From Bacillota bacterium (GTDB lineage Bacteria; Bacillota; Sulfobacillia; JACIYH01), in contig JBFLXJ010000003.1 of assembly GCA_040757085.1 (NCBI GenBank), positions 1-55,651 on the forward strand: a stretch of 55,651 nt of DNA. Reading direction: 5' to 3'. Made by a program: the position numbers and the translations under genes. The notes below the pieces were generated by a model that did no database searches, was not told the DNA's origin, and worked only from the letters and a program-made list of their open reading frames with translations. Shown one piece after another: positions 26,558 through 34,479 of the stretch. How positions within the stretch are numbered: the stretch's first letter is position 1; the number at the start of each line of letters is the position of its first letter.

Positions 26558-27513
26558 CAGAGGGGAACCAAAATTAGTGCCGTAAGCACCCACACCACCG
26601 CCGGTACCCACCGCGACCCGCGGGCCGAAAGAGACCGGGACGGTGGCTCGAGCAGCCGCTCGACCCGCCGCTGTACCTCACCGGCTGCGAGCAAGGGCGT
26701 GAAGTTATCCAGCGCCAGTTGCCACCACGCCCCCGCTGTCCCCAGCTTCCAGCCCTTGATCAGTGCTGAGGCCAGGGCCAGGGGCTTGCCCGTCACCCGC
26801 GCCGCCACTGCGTCGGCCGCCGCCTCCGTTTCTGCTTGCAGCCTGCGGAACACGGGCAAGGAGAGGCCGGTCAAAAGGAGCGCGTCCCGCAGCATCACAC
26901 CCAACCACTTCTTCAAGTGGTCACAGGATTTGACGTGGGCAAGTTCGTGGGCCAGCACGGCCGCCAGTTCTTCATCATCCAGTTGATCCGCCAGCTGGCG
27001 AGACAGAACGACCACCGGTCGCCAGATGCCCACCGTGAATGCATGGGCCAAGGGATGCGGCGTCACCATCACCACCGGCGGCTTCATCCCCATGCGCTCT
27101 GCCAGACCCGCCGCCATAAGGGCGACCCGGCTGTCGCCCGGCTCGGGCCCGAAACGGCGCCAGAGGCGCCCCGCCATCCACGCTCCCGCCGCCGCTTTGC
27201 CTACCCCTGCCGCCAGGGAGACCACGAAAAAAGGTGCGAGCAGATAGGCCAGCAGGGTCCCCGCCCAGCATAACCAGGCCAGGAATGCACCCGCGTACCC
27301 CACTCCGCCCAACACGGGTACCCAGCAGGCGACCCGCCAGCGCCAGGCCCAGGAGGCGACGTAAAGGACAAAGGGCACCGCCAGGGGAGCCCACCAAACG
27401 GCTCGCCTGGCACCGGGCGGTAAGCCGGGCAACTTGGTGGCCAGCGCAGCCAGGGCAGCGCCCACGAACATTCCGGAGAAAGCGTAGACGATGAGCGGGT
27501 GCAGGTAGGCCAT
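26554..27513 (-). CDS. M56 (BlaR1-like) membrane metallopeptidase
   Basis: The 319-residue protein has N-terminal transmembrane helices, a zinc-peptidase core with AAVLAHELAHVKSCDHLKKW (HExxH with the usual spacing) and TEAAADAVA supplying the third ligand, and a final helix. It lacks the penicillin-binding sensor domain of true BlaR1. In BlaI/M56 pairs the protease relieves repression by destroying or triggering loss of BlaI. It starts two bases after the blaI stop, so they are translated together. The signal it senses is unknown; metal or envelope stress is a reasonable guess given the regulated operon. Confidence 0.88.
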   Translation of the reverse strand: MAYLHPLIVYAFSGMFVGAALAALATKLPGLPPGARRAVWWAPLAVPFVLYVASWAWRWRVACWVPVLGGVGYAGAFLAWLCWAGTLLAYLLAPFFVVSLAAGVGKAAAGAWMAGRLWRRFGPEPGDSRVALMAAGLAERMGMKPPVVMVTPHPLAHAFTVGIWRPVVVLSRQLADQLDDEELAAVLAHELAHVKSCDHLKKWLGVMLRDALLLTGLSLPVFRRLQAETEAAADAVAARVTGKPLALASALIKGWKLGTAGAWWQLALDNFTPLLAAGEVQRRVERLLEPPSRSLSARGSRWVPAVVWVLTALILVPLC

Positions 27514-27515
27514 TT

Positions 27516-27959
27516 CTACTTCCGTTCCTCCGACCGCCTTTCCTCCAACCGCCGACGCCTGATTACCTGCTCCAGTTCCAGCAACCTGGCCTCGTCCTCA
27601 GTCCCCATCCTCTCCACCAGGTGGGAAAATACGGGGCGGGCGAACTCCTCCAGGAGGCCGTCGAGCACCGTCCTGGCCACTCTGTCCATGAAGTCTTCCC
27701 GAGTCAGGGCCGGCCGGTACACGTAATAGTTGCGCTCCTGCTCCCGCTCGAGGAGTCCCTTCTGAGCCAGGCGAGTCATGGTGGTCATCACCGTGGTGTA
27801 GGCGAGGGGGCGCTTACCCGCCAGATGCCCGAGTACGTCCCGCACCGTGACCCGGCCCAGGCGCCAGGCCACCTCCATCACCTCCGCCTCCAGTTCCCCG
27901 AGGACCTTTGTCAGCCCCGTTTCCCGGGGGCGGAATTCGAAGCGAATCTCCCTGCCCAT
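27516..27959 (-). CDS. BlaI/MecI-family transcriptional repressor
   Basis: This 147-residue winged-helix repressor carries LGELEAEVMEVAWRLGRVTV, then VLGHLAGKRPLAYTTVMTTM and LAQKGLLEREQERNYYVYRP, the standard BlaI DNA-binding domain, and a helical dimerisation tail with many Arg/Glu. ATG 27959 is preferred over the GTG at 27977 because the predicted transcript begins only about 20 bases upstream and AAGGGG lies between. A palindromic operator overlaps its own -35 box, so autorepression is expected, as is repression of the second palindrome at 26504. Confidence 0.88.
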   Translation of the reverse strand: MGREIRFEFRPRETGLTKVLGELEAEVMEVAWRLGRVTVRDVLGHLAGKRPLAYTTVMTTMTRLAQKGLLEREQERNYYVYRPALTREDFMDRVARTVLDGLLEEFARPVFSHLVERMGTEDEARLLELEQVIRRRRLEERRSEERK

Positions 27960-27985
27960 CCCTACCAGCCCCTTCACTCCCCTGC

Positions 27986-28019
27986 ATTATACCCAGGCGC
28001 TCTACTACAGTCAATAGTA
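27986..28019 (-). promoter_or_regulatory. sigma-A promoter with overlapping BlaI operator
   Basis: TTGACT (28009-28014) and TATAAT (27986-27991) are separated by exactly 17 bases on the minus strand, a near-consensus promoter for blaI-M56. The inverted repeat TACTA (28003-28007) / TAGTA (28015-28019) brackets the -35 box, so a bound BlaI dimer would block RNA polymerase. Confidence 0.8.
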
Positions 28020-28022
28020 AGA

Positions 28023-28059
28023 CCCGCAGCGTCTCCGTGAATGGGCAGAGCGCTGCGGG
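28023..28059 (-). terminator. hairpin after the DppA gene
   Basis: A perfect 9-base stem, cccgcagcg / cgctgcggg, with a 19-base loop and a short TCTTACT tail lies upstream of the blaI promoter on the same strand. It probably stops the D-peptide operon transcript from running into blaI. Confidence 0.55.
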
Positions 28060-28179
28060 CAGTCCTGGCCGGACCGGTCTGGACCTTGCAGAGAGAACCT
28101 GCAGTGGACCGAAAACCGCGGGGTCAGGGTGGAATGGGCGCGAGGACCCGAACTCAGCACAGCCAGGTTAGTGGCCTCT

Positions 28180-29013
28180 TTACAGCGTGCCTTCGGAGCC
28201 GGCAAGACCCAGGAGAAGGGCACCCCACAGCATGCGGAACGCCTCCAGGTAGCCGGGGGCGGAGATGGCCACCGTCTTCGAGGACACCTTCTTTACCTGA
28301 GGAAACAGCGTAGCGGTGGTGACCGCAGCCGAAGTCTTGAAATCCACCTGGAATTCCACCGGCCCGGCCACCACGTAGGGTTCGATCCGCCCCCGGCTGG
28401 CTACCGCCCGGGCGGCAGCCTCGCGGATCAGTTCCCGCGTGCGGCAGGGAGGCAGGCTGGCACCACTCAGGCGGTCGATGCCGCTCTTCACCGCCACCGT
28501 CTCGATGTCGCCCAGCAGGGCGCGGGCTTCCCGCGTCACCGCCTCGTCACCGGTTACCAGCACCACGGGGACGCCGAAAGCACCCGCTATGGCAGCACTG
28601 ATAGCCGTTTCCCCCACAGGATGGCCGTTGAGTCTCACCTCGTCGACTAACCGCCCGACCAGGGTGTGATTGAGGACGCCCCCGTCCGCCCCCTCCCGGG
28701 AATGGTAGGCCACCAGGAAGGCACAGGCGAACGTCTCGTCGATTCCCTCCATCTGCAGGAGCTGCTTGTTCAGTCCCGAGATAAGGCGGGCCCGAGAATC
28801 CAGTTCCTCCACAAGGATATTGATCATGTTGCCGTGGGCGTCGTTGACCACTACCTCGGTGGCCCCGGCCTGGCAGGCCCCCTCGATGGCTGCGTTCACG
28901 TCCCCCGTCAGCAACTTCCGCATCCTCTGGTATTCGGAACTGGACGCATCCACGTGCGGGCGCACCACCACCCCGGTGGCACCCTCCATATCCGCCGACA
29001 CGTATACCTTCAC
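28180..29013 (-). CDS. dppA: M55 D-aminopeptidase (DppA family)
   Basis: The 277-residue enzyme begins MKVYVSADMEGATGVV, the M55 signature in which Asp and Glu bind zinc, followed by VVVNDAHGNMINI and AFLVAYHSREGADGGVLNHT with conserved His residues. Family members remove N-terminal D-amino acids from short peptides and form large rings. The GTG start has a G-rich ribosome site. It is the last gene of an operon that imports peptides and removes N-acyl groups from D-amino acids, so recycling of D-Ala-containing cell-wall peptides is likely. Confidence 0.9.
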   Translation of the reverse strand: MKVYVSADMEGATGVVVRPHVDASSSEYQRMRKLLTGDVNAAIEGACQAGATEVVVNDAHGNMINILVEELDSRARLISGLNKQLLQMEGIDETFACAFLVAYHSREGADGGVLNHTLVGRLVDEVRLNGHPVGETAISAAIAGAFGVPVVLVTGDEAVTREARALLGDIETVAVKSGIDRLSGASLPPCRTRELIREAAARAVASRGRIEPYVVAGPVEFQVDFKTSAAVTTATLFPQVKKVSSKTVAISAPGYLEAFRMLWGALLLGLAGSEGTL

Positions 29014-29073
29014 GGCAAAGACCCCCTAGCCGCAGCGAGATGTAACCCCGCGCCAAAAGAGTGCGCGGGACAG

Positions 29074-30816
29074 TCAGCGGGCGAGGATACGGCCCGCGCG
29101 AACCTCGTGCTGCACGCCGTCCTCCACCACCACCTGGCCGTTCACGAGCACCCACCTGATCCCTCTGGGGTAACGCCGGGGTTCCAGGTAGTCACCCCCC
29201 TCGTCGATGACCTCGGGGTCAAACACCACCAGGTCGGCCCAGGCCCCTTCCCGGATGACGCCCCGGTCGTCCAGGCCGAGGACATGTGCGGGTCGCGAGG
29301 TGATGCGGGCGACCCCTTCCTCGAGGGAAGACCCCGCGTAGCGGCGCAGATACCTGGGGAAAACCCCGTAAGTGTTGGGATGGGGCAGGTAGTACGGTGG
29401 ATGGCGAACCTCCCAGTTCTCGTCGAAGATGAAGGTGTCTGTGCATGCCATCGAGCGCGGGTGAGCGAAGAAAACGCGGATGGCCTCCTCCCGGCCCAGC
29501 ATGCCCATCCGTGCCCGCGTGCGCGGATGCCGGCGCACCACGTCGAACAGGGCAGAGAGGGGATCGCCGTCGCGGTCCCGGGCAACGGTGGCCAGGCTCT
29601 TGCCCTCGAGGGAGGCGTCTTCGCACTGGAGGATCACTATGGCCTCCGCCCAGCGGGGATCACTGCGCGGGTTGAGGGAGTACCACCTGCCCGCCTCGAT
29701 GAATTCGCGCACCTCGGCCTCGTAGTCGGGGGCACCCAGCATCTGGGCCAGCCGCTCGGGTGAACCGGCATCCCGCAGCCAGGGGGACAGGAGGGACACC
29801 AGGTACGGAGCGATCACCACTCCCCCGTCGGTGTTGGGGATGACGTCGAAAAAGATGTCCACCCCCTGCTGCAGGCCTTCCTCGAGCACCTCCAGGGTGG
29901 CTTCCGCCACCGCGTTGAACAGGGAAGCCGGCGGGTCGGGGTACACGCGGTATGCCGGCACCAGGTGGGAAACCTGCACCCTCACCCCCGCCTGGCGGCC
30001 GATCTCCACCGCCTCCTTGAGCCCTCGGGCCAGGGCCGGCTGGGGAGTCCCCTTGCGGATACCGGTCCGGCGCCAGTGAGTGGCGTATATCCCCCCGTAC
30101 TCCGAGAGCACGCGGGCCAGTTCCACGATTTCGGACGTCTCCGCATGCCCGCCCGGTTCGTAATCCAGGCCGGTGGACATGCCCCGAGCCCCTTCCTCCA
30201 GCGCGCTCCGGAGGAGTTCCTTCATCGCCGACAGTTCCTCAGGACGGGCCGGACGGGCGTAATCGGAGCCCATGACCACCGTGCGCAGGGCATTGTGACC
30301 CACCAGCGGGACATAATTCACCGCCGGGCGGGCGGCCTCGACCCGCGAAAGGAAGTCCCCGAACGATCGCCAGTCGATATCCAGCCCGTGTCTTTCCCGG
30401 GCCTTCTGGCGCACCACCTCGAGCGGCCGCATGGTTGGCTCGTAATACTTGTAGGGAGCCACCTCGTGCCACCAGTCGAATTCCCAGAACGAAAGTACCC
30501 ACATATGGCCCAGGGGAGCAGGCGAGAACCCGCAGTTACCCCCCACAAAGGTGGTTATCCCCTGCCTCACCGCACTGGGTGCGGAAGGATAAAGGAGCAG
30601 CGTCTCATCACCGTGAGAGTGGATGTCGATAAACCCGGGCGAAATCACCAGACCTGTAGCATCCAGCACGCGGTCCGCCTCCACTCCCTCGGGGAGGGGC
30701 AGCGGCGCCACCGCAGCTATGCGACCTCCGCGTACTCCCACCCAGCCCGGATATCCCCTGCGCCCGGTCCCGTCGACCACCAGTCCGCTCGTAACAATCA
30801 CATCAAAGCGATTCAC
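29074..30816 (-). CDS. N-acyl-D-amino-acid deacylase
   Basis: This 580-residue amidohydrolase-fold enzyme has the D-aminoacylase markers: VSPGF-type metal motif ISPGFIDIHSHGDE, TTFVGGNCGFSPAP, VPLVGHNALRTVVMG, GMSTGLDYEPGGHAE and IYATHWRR. It releases the acyl group from N-acyl-D-amino acids. The GTG at 30816 is chosen because GGGAGGGGG lies 8 bases upstream and the domain begins there; a longer open frame upstream overlaps dppC. It works with DppA to turn D-peptides or acyl-D-amino acids into free D-amino acids. Confidence 0.9.
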   Translation of the reverse strand: MNRFDVIVTSGLVVDGTGRRGYPGWVGVRGGRIAAVAPLPLPEGVEADRVLDATGLVISPGFIDIHSHGDETLLLYPSAPSAVRQGITTFVGGNCGFSPAPLGHMWVLSFWEFDWWHEVAPYKYYEPTMRPLEVVRQKARERHGLDIDWRSFGDFLSRVEAARPAVNYVPLVGHNALRTVVMGSDYARPARPEELSAMKELLRSALEEGARGMSTGLDYEPGGHAETSEIVELARVLSEYGGIYATHWRRTGIRKGTPQPALARGLKEAVEIGRQAGVRVQVSHLVPAYRVYPDPPASLFNAVAEATLEVLEEGLQQGVDIFFDVIPNTDGGVVIAPYLVSLLSPWLRDAGSPERLAQMLGAPDYEAEVREFIEAGRWYSLNPRSDPRWAEAIVILQCEDASLEGKSLATVARDRDGDPLSALFDVVRRHPRTRARMGMLGREEAIRVFFAHPRSMACTDTFIFDENWEVRHPPYYLPHPNTYGVFPRYLRRYAGSSLEEGVARITSRPAHVLGLDDRGVIREGAWADLVVFDPEVIDEGGDYLEPRRYPRGIRWVLVNGQVVVEDGVQHEVRAGRILAR

Positions 30817-30848
30817 CCGCAACCCCCTCCCAGCCCCGAGCCGGGCAC

Positions 30849-31673
30849 TCATGCCTTGAGCCGAGGATCCAGCAGGTCGCGCAACCCGTCCCCGAACAGG
30901 TTGATGCCCAGCACTGCCACCACTATGGCGATACCGGGGAATATATAGAGCCACCAGGCCAGACCCAGCCACTGCCTGCCCGTATTGATCATGGCGCCCC
31001 ACTCGGGCTGGGGGGGCTGTGCTCCCAACCCCAGAAAAGAGAGGGCCGCCCCCATCAGTATGGCGCTGGCGAAGTGCAGGGTACCCAGCACGATGATCGT
31101 GTTTCCGATATTGGGCAGCACGTGTCGCCACAGAATACGCCGGTTGGGCGCCCCCGCAGCGGAAGCTGCTTCCACGAACTCCTTTTCCCGCAGGGGAAGT
31201 ACAGCACTATGCACCACCCGGGCATACCCTGGCAACATGGAGAACACCACCGCCAGCATGGCGTTACGCAGCGACGGACCCAGGATGGCCACAATAACGA
31301 TGGCAAACAGCATGGTGGGAAAGGCCAGCCACAGGTCGACCACCCGGGCGATGAATCCTCCCAGCCGGGGGTAGTAACCCCACAGGATCCCCACCAGGGT
31401 CCCCAGTACGACCGTCAGGACCGTGGCCGTAAGCCCCATGCTGAGGGAAATGCGGGAACCCCACACGATGCGACTGAAGACGTCCCGGCCGAACTCGTCT
31501 GTCCCGCAGAGGTGTCTGACCGACGGGGGCTGCAGGCGGTCCTCGACCCGCATGTCCAGGGGCCCGTAGGGGGCAATGTAGGGAGCCAGGACGGCACAGG
31601 CCACCACCGCCAGGACCATTGCTGCCCCGATCACCATGCCTTTTTGCCTCATGACCCGCCGAAGAGATTTCAT
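30849..31673 (-). CDS. dppC: dipeptide/oligopeptide ABC permease DppC-type
   Basis: The 274-residue permease has an N-terminal helix, the DppC motif HLCGTDEFGRDVFSRIVWGS, and the EAA loop EFVEAASAAGAPNRRILWRH-LP that docks the ATPase. The end (LFGDGLRDLLDPRLK) is diagnostic of DppC. The start overlaps the dppB stop by ATGA. No partner ATPase gene is in this operon. Confidence 0.92.
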   Translation of the reverse strand: MKSLRRVMRQKGMVIGAAMVLAVVACAVLAPYIAPYGPLDMRVEDRLQPPSVRHLCGTDEFGRDVFSRIVWGSRISLSMGLTATVLTVVLGTLVGILWGYYPRLGGFIARVVDLWLAFPTMLFAIVIVAILGPSLRNAMLAVVFSMLPGYARVVHSAVLPLREKEFVEAASAAGAPNRRILWRHVLPNIGNTIIVLGTLHFASAILMGAALSFLGLGAQPPQPEWGAMINTGRQWLGLAWWLYIFPGIAIVVAVLGINLFGDGLRDLLDPRLKA

Positions 31674-32593
31674 GAGGCCTTCACCCGGGGATCCAGGGCC
31701 CCGTATACGAGATCTACCATCAGATTGACCAGCACGAAGGTAGCCGCCACCACCAGTACCCCTCCCTGCACCACGGGGAAGTCGCGGGTGAGGATTCCCT
31801 TCACCACGTAGGAGCCCACTCCAGGCAGGGCAAACACCGTCTCGGTGACAATAGCTCCCCCCAGCAGGTACCCCAGATCCAGCCCCACCATGGTCACCAC
31901 CGGGATCAGGGCATTCTTAAGGGCATGCCGGTACAGCACTGCCCGTTCGGAAAGGCCCTTGGAACGCGCCGTCCGGATGTAATCCTGCCCCAGGACCTCC
32001 AGGAGGCTGGAACGGGTGACGCGGGCAATGTAGGCGGCAGAGAGGATACCCAGCGTGAAGGAAGGCAACACCAGGTGGTAAACCCCCTGGTAACCGCTGA
32101 TGGGAAACCACCCCAGCACGTACCCGAAGAGCCACATCAGGGCCAGGGCCAGCCAGAAGGAGGGCAGCGACATCCCCAGCACCGCCATCGAGGTGGCGAG
32201 GTAATCGGCGGCCGTGCCCCGGCGCACCGCCGCCAGGATGCCCACCGTGACCCCGAGCAGCGCCTCGATGATGAGCGCGTATATGGCAAGTTGCATGGTC
32301 ACCCGATACCTTTGCAGCAACTCCTGTGCCACGGGAACGCCGGTGAGGAGCGACCGGCCCAGGTCCCCGCGGGCAAGGTGAACGAAGAACCGGCCCAGTT
32401 GCATGTGCATGGGCAGGTCCAGGCCCAGCTCGTGGCGCAGCGCCGCCACCGCCTCGGGCGTGGCCCGTTCACCCAGCATCTGCCGTACCGGATCACCCGG
32501 TACCATGTGGATCATCAAAAACACGATAACCGATATACCTAACAGGACCAGGAAACCCTGCCACAGACGGCGAGCAACGTACTGGTAGCGCAG
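31670..32593 (-). CDS. dppB: dipeptide/oligopeptide ABC permease DppB-type, probable CTG start
   Basis: The 307-residue permease shows MIHMVPGDPVRQMLGERATP, the EAA loop DYIRTARSKGLSERAVLYRH and the ending DLVYGALDPRVK, all DppB features. The usual first helix is encoded upstream of the first available GTG: the frame reads RYQYVARRLWQGFLVLLGIS before VIVFLMIHM. The only start that includes it is CTG at 32593, preceded by GGAGG 9 bases away; the next codon upstream of that site but one is a stop. This gives the normal DppB length, so I infer a CTG start. Confidence 0.85.
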   Translation of the reverse strand: MRYQYVARRLWQGFLVLLGISVIVFLMIHMVPGDPVRQMLGERATPEAVAALRHELGLDLPMHMQLGRFFVHLARGDLGRSLLTGVPVAQELLQRYRVTMQLAIYALIIEALLGVTVGILAAVRRGTAADYLATSMAVLGMSLPSFWLALALMWLFGYVLGWFPISGYQGVYHLVLPSFTLGILSAAYIARVTRSSLLEVLGQDYIRTARSKGLSERAVLYRHALKNALIPVVTMVGLDLGYLLGGAIVTETVFALPGVGSYVVKGILTRDFPVVQGGVLVVAATFVLVNLMVDLVYGALDPRVKAS

Positions 32594-32621
32594 ATCCTCC
32601 TACCTCCCCGCCTCCGGGCAA

Positions 32622-32655
32622 GGCTCCGGCCGGGATCGTGCGCCCGGCCGGAGCC
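32622..32655 (-). repeat. perfect 13-base stem-loop between binding-protein and dppB genes
   Basis: The arms ggctccggccggg and cccggccggagcc form a perfect stem with an 8-base loop and no T-tract. It lies just after the binding-protein stop and before dppB. Such hairpins often protect the upstream message end or reduce downstream expression, giving more binding protein than permease. Confidence 0.75.
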
Positions 32656-32674
32656 AGCCAACCCGATTCTCGGC

Positions 32675-34255
32675 CTACTTCTCGAGGGAGATGTCGCTAT
32701 ACAGGATTCCTACGAACGGGTTGAAGCGCAGGTCCTTGACCCAGGTGCGCGCCGCCACAAAGCCCTTGCGCACAACCAGGGGCACCCAGGGGGCGCCGTC
32801 CAGGATGAGCCGCTGCGCCTGTTCGTAGTACTGGGCCCGCTCGGCGGCATCGACGGTGGTGCGACCCTTCACCAGAAGCTCGTCCAGTTCGTCGGTGCCC
32901 CAGTGCATGCGCACCCGCCCGCTCTCTTTATGGAACAGGAAGTAGAGGATGTCGGGGTCGCTCCAGCCATACTGCCACAGGATGGACTGGTGCAGGCCCT
33001 TGGGAGTGCCGTCACGGATGGCCGCTTCCTCCATAACCTGGATGTCCAGCTTGGCACCGACGGCGGCCACCTGTTTCTGGATGAGCTGGGCTACCCTCTG
33101 ATCCACCGGGTCGTTGGTGATCCACAGGGAGAACTCAAGGGCCTTGCCGTCCTTCTCCACGATGCCGTCGCCGTTGGTGTCCTTCCAGCCCGCTTCGGCC
33201 AGCACCTGCTTGGCCCGCTCCAGATTGTACCCGTACTCGGACTTAGCCTGTTCTTCCAGGGCCTTGGAGTGGCCGGGGAGGTGGTGCGGCAGCGCGGTGT
33301 ATACGGGAGTAGCGAGGCCGTCGTAGCCCACCCTCGCGATCTCATCCCGGTCGATGGCCAGGTTCATGGCCTGGCGAACCCGAACGTCGTCGAAGGGCCA
33401 CTTCTGGCAGTTGAAACCGAAGTACCGGATGCCGTTCTCGGGGTACTCGACCAGTTGAATATCCTTGTTTTCCTTGAGCTTTGCCACCTGCTGGGGCGGC
33501 ACCGTCAACAGCAGGTCAATGTTACCCTTCTCCAGTTCCAGGATGCGGGTGGCCTCGTCGGGGATGATGCGGAATACCAACTTGTCCACCTTGGGTGCGC
33601 CCTGGTTCTTGTAGAACGGCGGAGCCCATTTGTAGTCGGGATTCTTCTCGAAGACGATCTCCGATCCCCGTGTGTGGGATACGAACTTGAACGGCCCCGC
33701 CCCCACGGGGTGCTGCCCGTAGTCCTCGCCGAACTTCTTGATAGCTTCGGGGGACATGAATGAGGCGAAGGTCTGTGCGAAGGTGGTCCACAGCGAGACG
33801 TCCACCTGGGAACAGGTGAGTTGTACGGTGCGTTCGTCCAGCACCTTGATATCGGCGATGGAACTCACCATCTCGCGGTTAAGTCCCTTGGGGTCGTCCC
33901 GCATGCGCTCGAGCCGGAACTTCACGGCCTCGGCATCCAGCTTGGTACCGTCGTGGAACTTCAACCCCGACTTGAGCTTGAAAGTGATAACCTTGCCATC
34001 GGGGGAGACTTCCCATGACTCGGCCATGCTGGGCACTAACTTCCCGTCGAAGTCGATGGCCACCAGACCGTAATCATAGAGCACGAAGAACGGATCCTCG
34101 ATCCAGGTGGTGCGGTCAATGTCAAAGGTCGCGGGATCATTGACGATCCCCACTCTGAGCACCTTTTCCTGCTGAGCCGGCCGGGACCCGCAACCGGCAA
34201 GCAACAGGCTGAAGACCAGGGCCACCACCACCGCACCGGTAGCAAATCTCTTCAT
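32675..34255 (-). CDS. peptide-binding lipoprotein, SBP family 5 (DppA/OppA type)
   Basis: The 526-residue protein starts MKRFATGAVVVALVFSLLLAGC, a classic lipoprotein signal, and has family-5 motifs LVPSMAESWEVSPDGKVITF, LKSGLKFHDGTKLDAEAVKF and PVGAGPFKFVSHTRGSEIVF. The ATG is preceded by AAGGAGG at 8-10 bases. It is the first gene of the D-peptide operon and delivers substrate to DppBC; the ligand is inferred from the D-amino-acid enzymes downstream. A terminator isolates it from the nucleobase operon upstream. Confidence 0.92.
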   Translation of the reverse strand: MKRFATGAVVVALVFSLLLAGCGSRPAQQEKVLRVGIVNDPATFDIDRTTWIEDPFFVLYDYGLVAIDFDGKLVPSMAESWEVSPDGKVITFKLKSGLKFHDGTKLDAEAVKFRLERMRDDPKGLNREMVSSIADIKVLDERTVQLTCSQVDVSLWTTFAQTFASFMSPEAIKKFGEDYGQHPVGAGPFKFVSHTRGSEIVFEKNPDYKWAPPFYKNQGAPKVDKLVFRIIPDEATRILELEKGNIDLLLTVPPQQVAKLKENKDIQLVEYPENGIRYFGFNCQKWPFDDVRVRQAMNLAIDRDEIARVGYDGLATPVYTALPHHLPGHSKALEEQAKSEYGYNLERAKQVLAEAGWKDTNGDGIVEKDGKALEFSLWITNDPVDQRVAQLIQKQVAAVGAKLDIQVMEEAAIRDGTPKGLHQSILWQYGWSDPDILYFLFHKESGRVRMHWGTDELDELLVKGRTTVDAAERAQYYEQAQRLILDGAPWVPLVVRKGFVAARTWVKDLRFNPFVGILYSDISLEK

Positions 34256-34350
34256 CAGTCCGATCCTCCTTCGCGGCAACCAGTCCAATGCTCCTCGTAC
34301 TGACCCCCCGTAAACAGTCGAGTGTGCTGCGCACGACACCCCCCCTCCGG

Positions 34351-34395
34351 GTAAAAATAAGGCGCCTCGCCTTCGGTCTAGTGCCAGAAGGCGCC
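34351..34395 (-). terminator. intrinsic terminator between the nucleobase and D-peptide operons
   Basis: On the minus strand ggcgcctt...aaggcgaggcgcc forms a stem (with one bulge) followed by TTATTTTTA. It lies about 85 bases after the end of the 8-oxoguanine-deaminase-like gene and upstream of the binding-protein gene. Confidence 0.75.
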
Positions 34396-34479
34396 CTCTC
34401 TTTTGAGCTCAGTATAAAACCTGCCATCCACCACTGTCAATCGGGCGCGACCGGCGCCGCAGCCGGTTTATCGTGCCAG

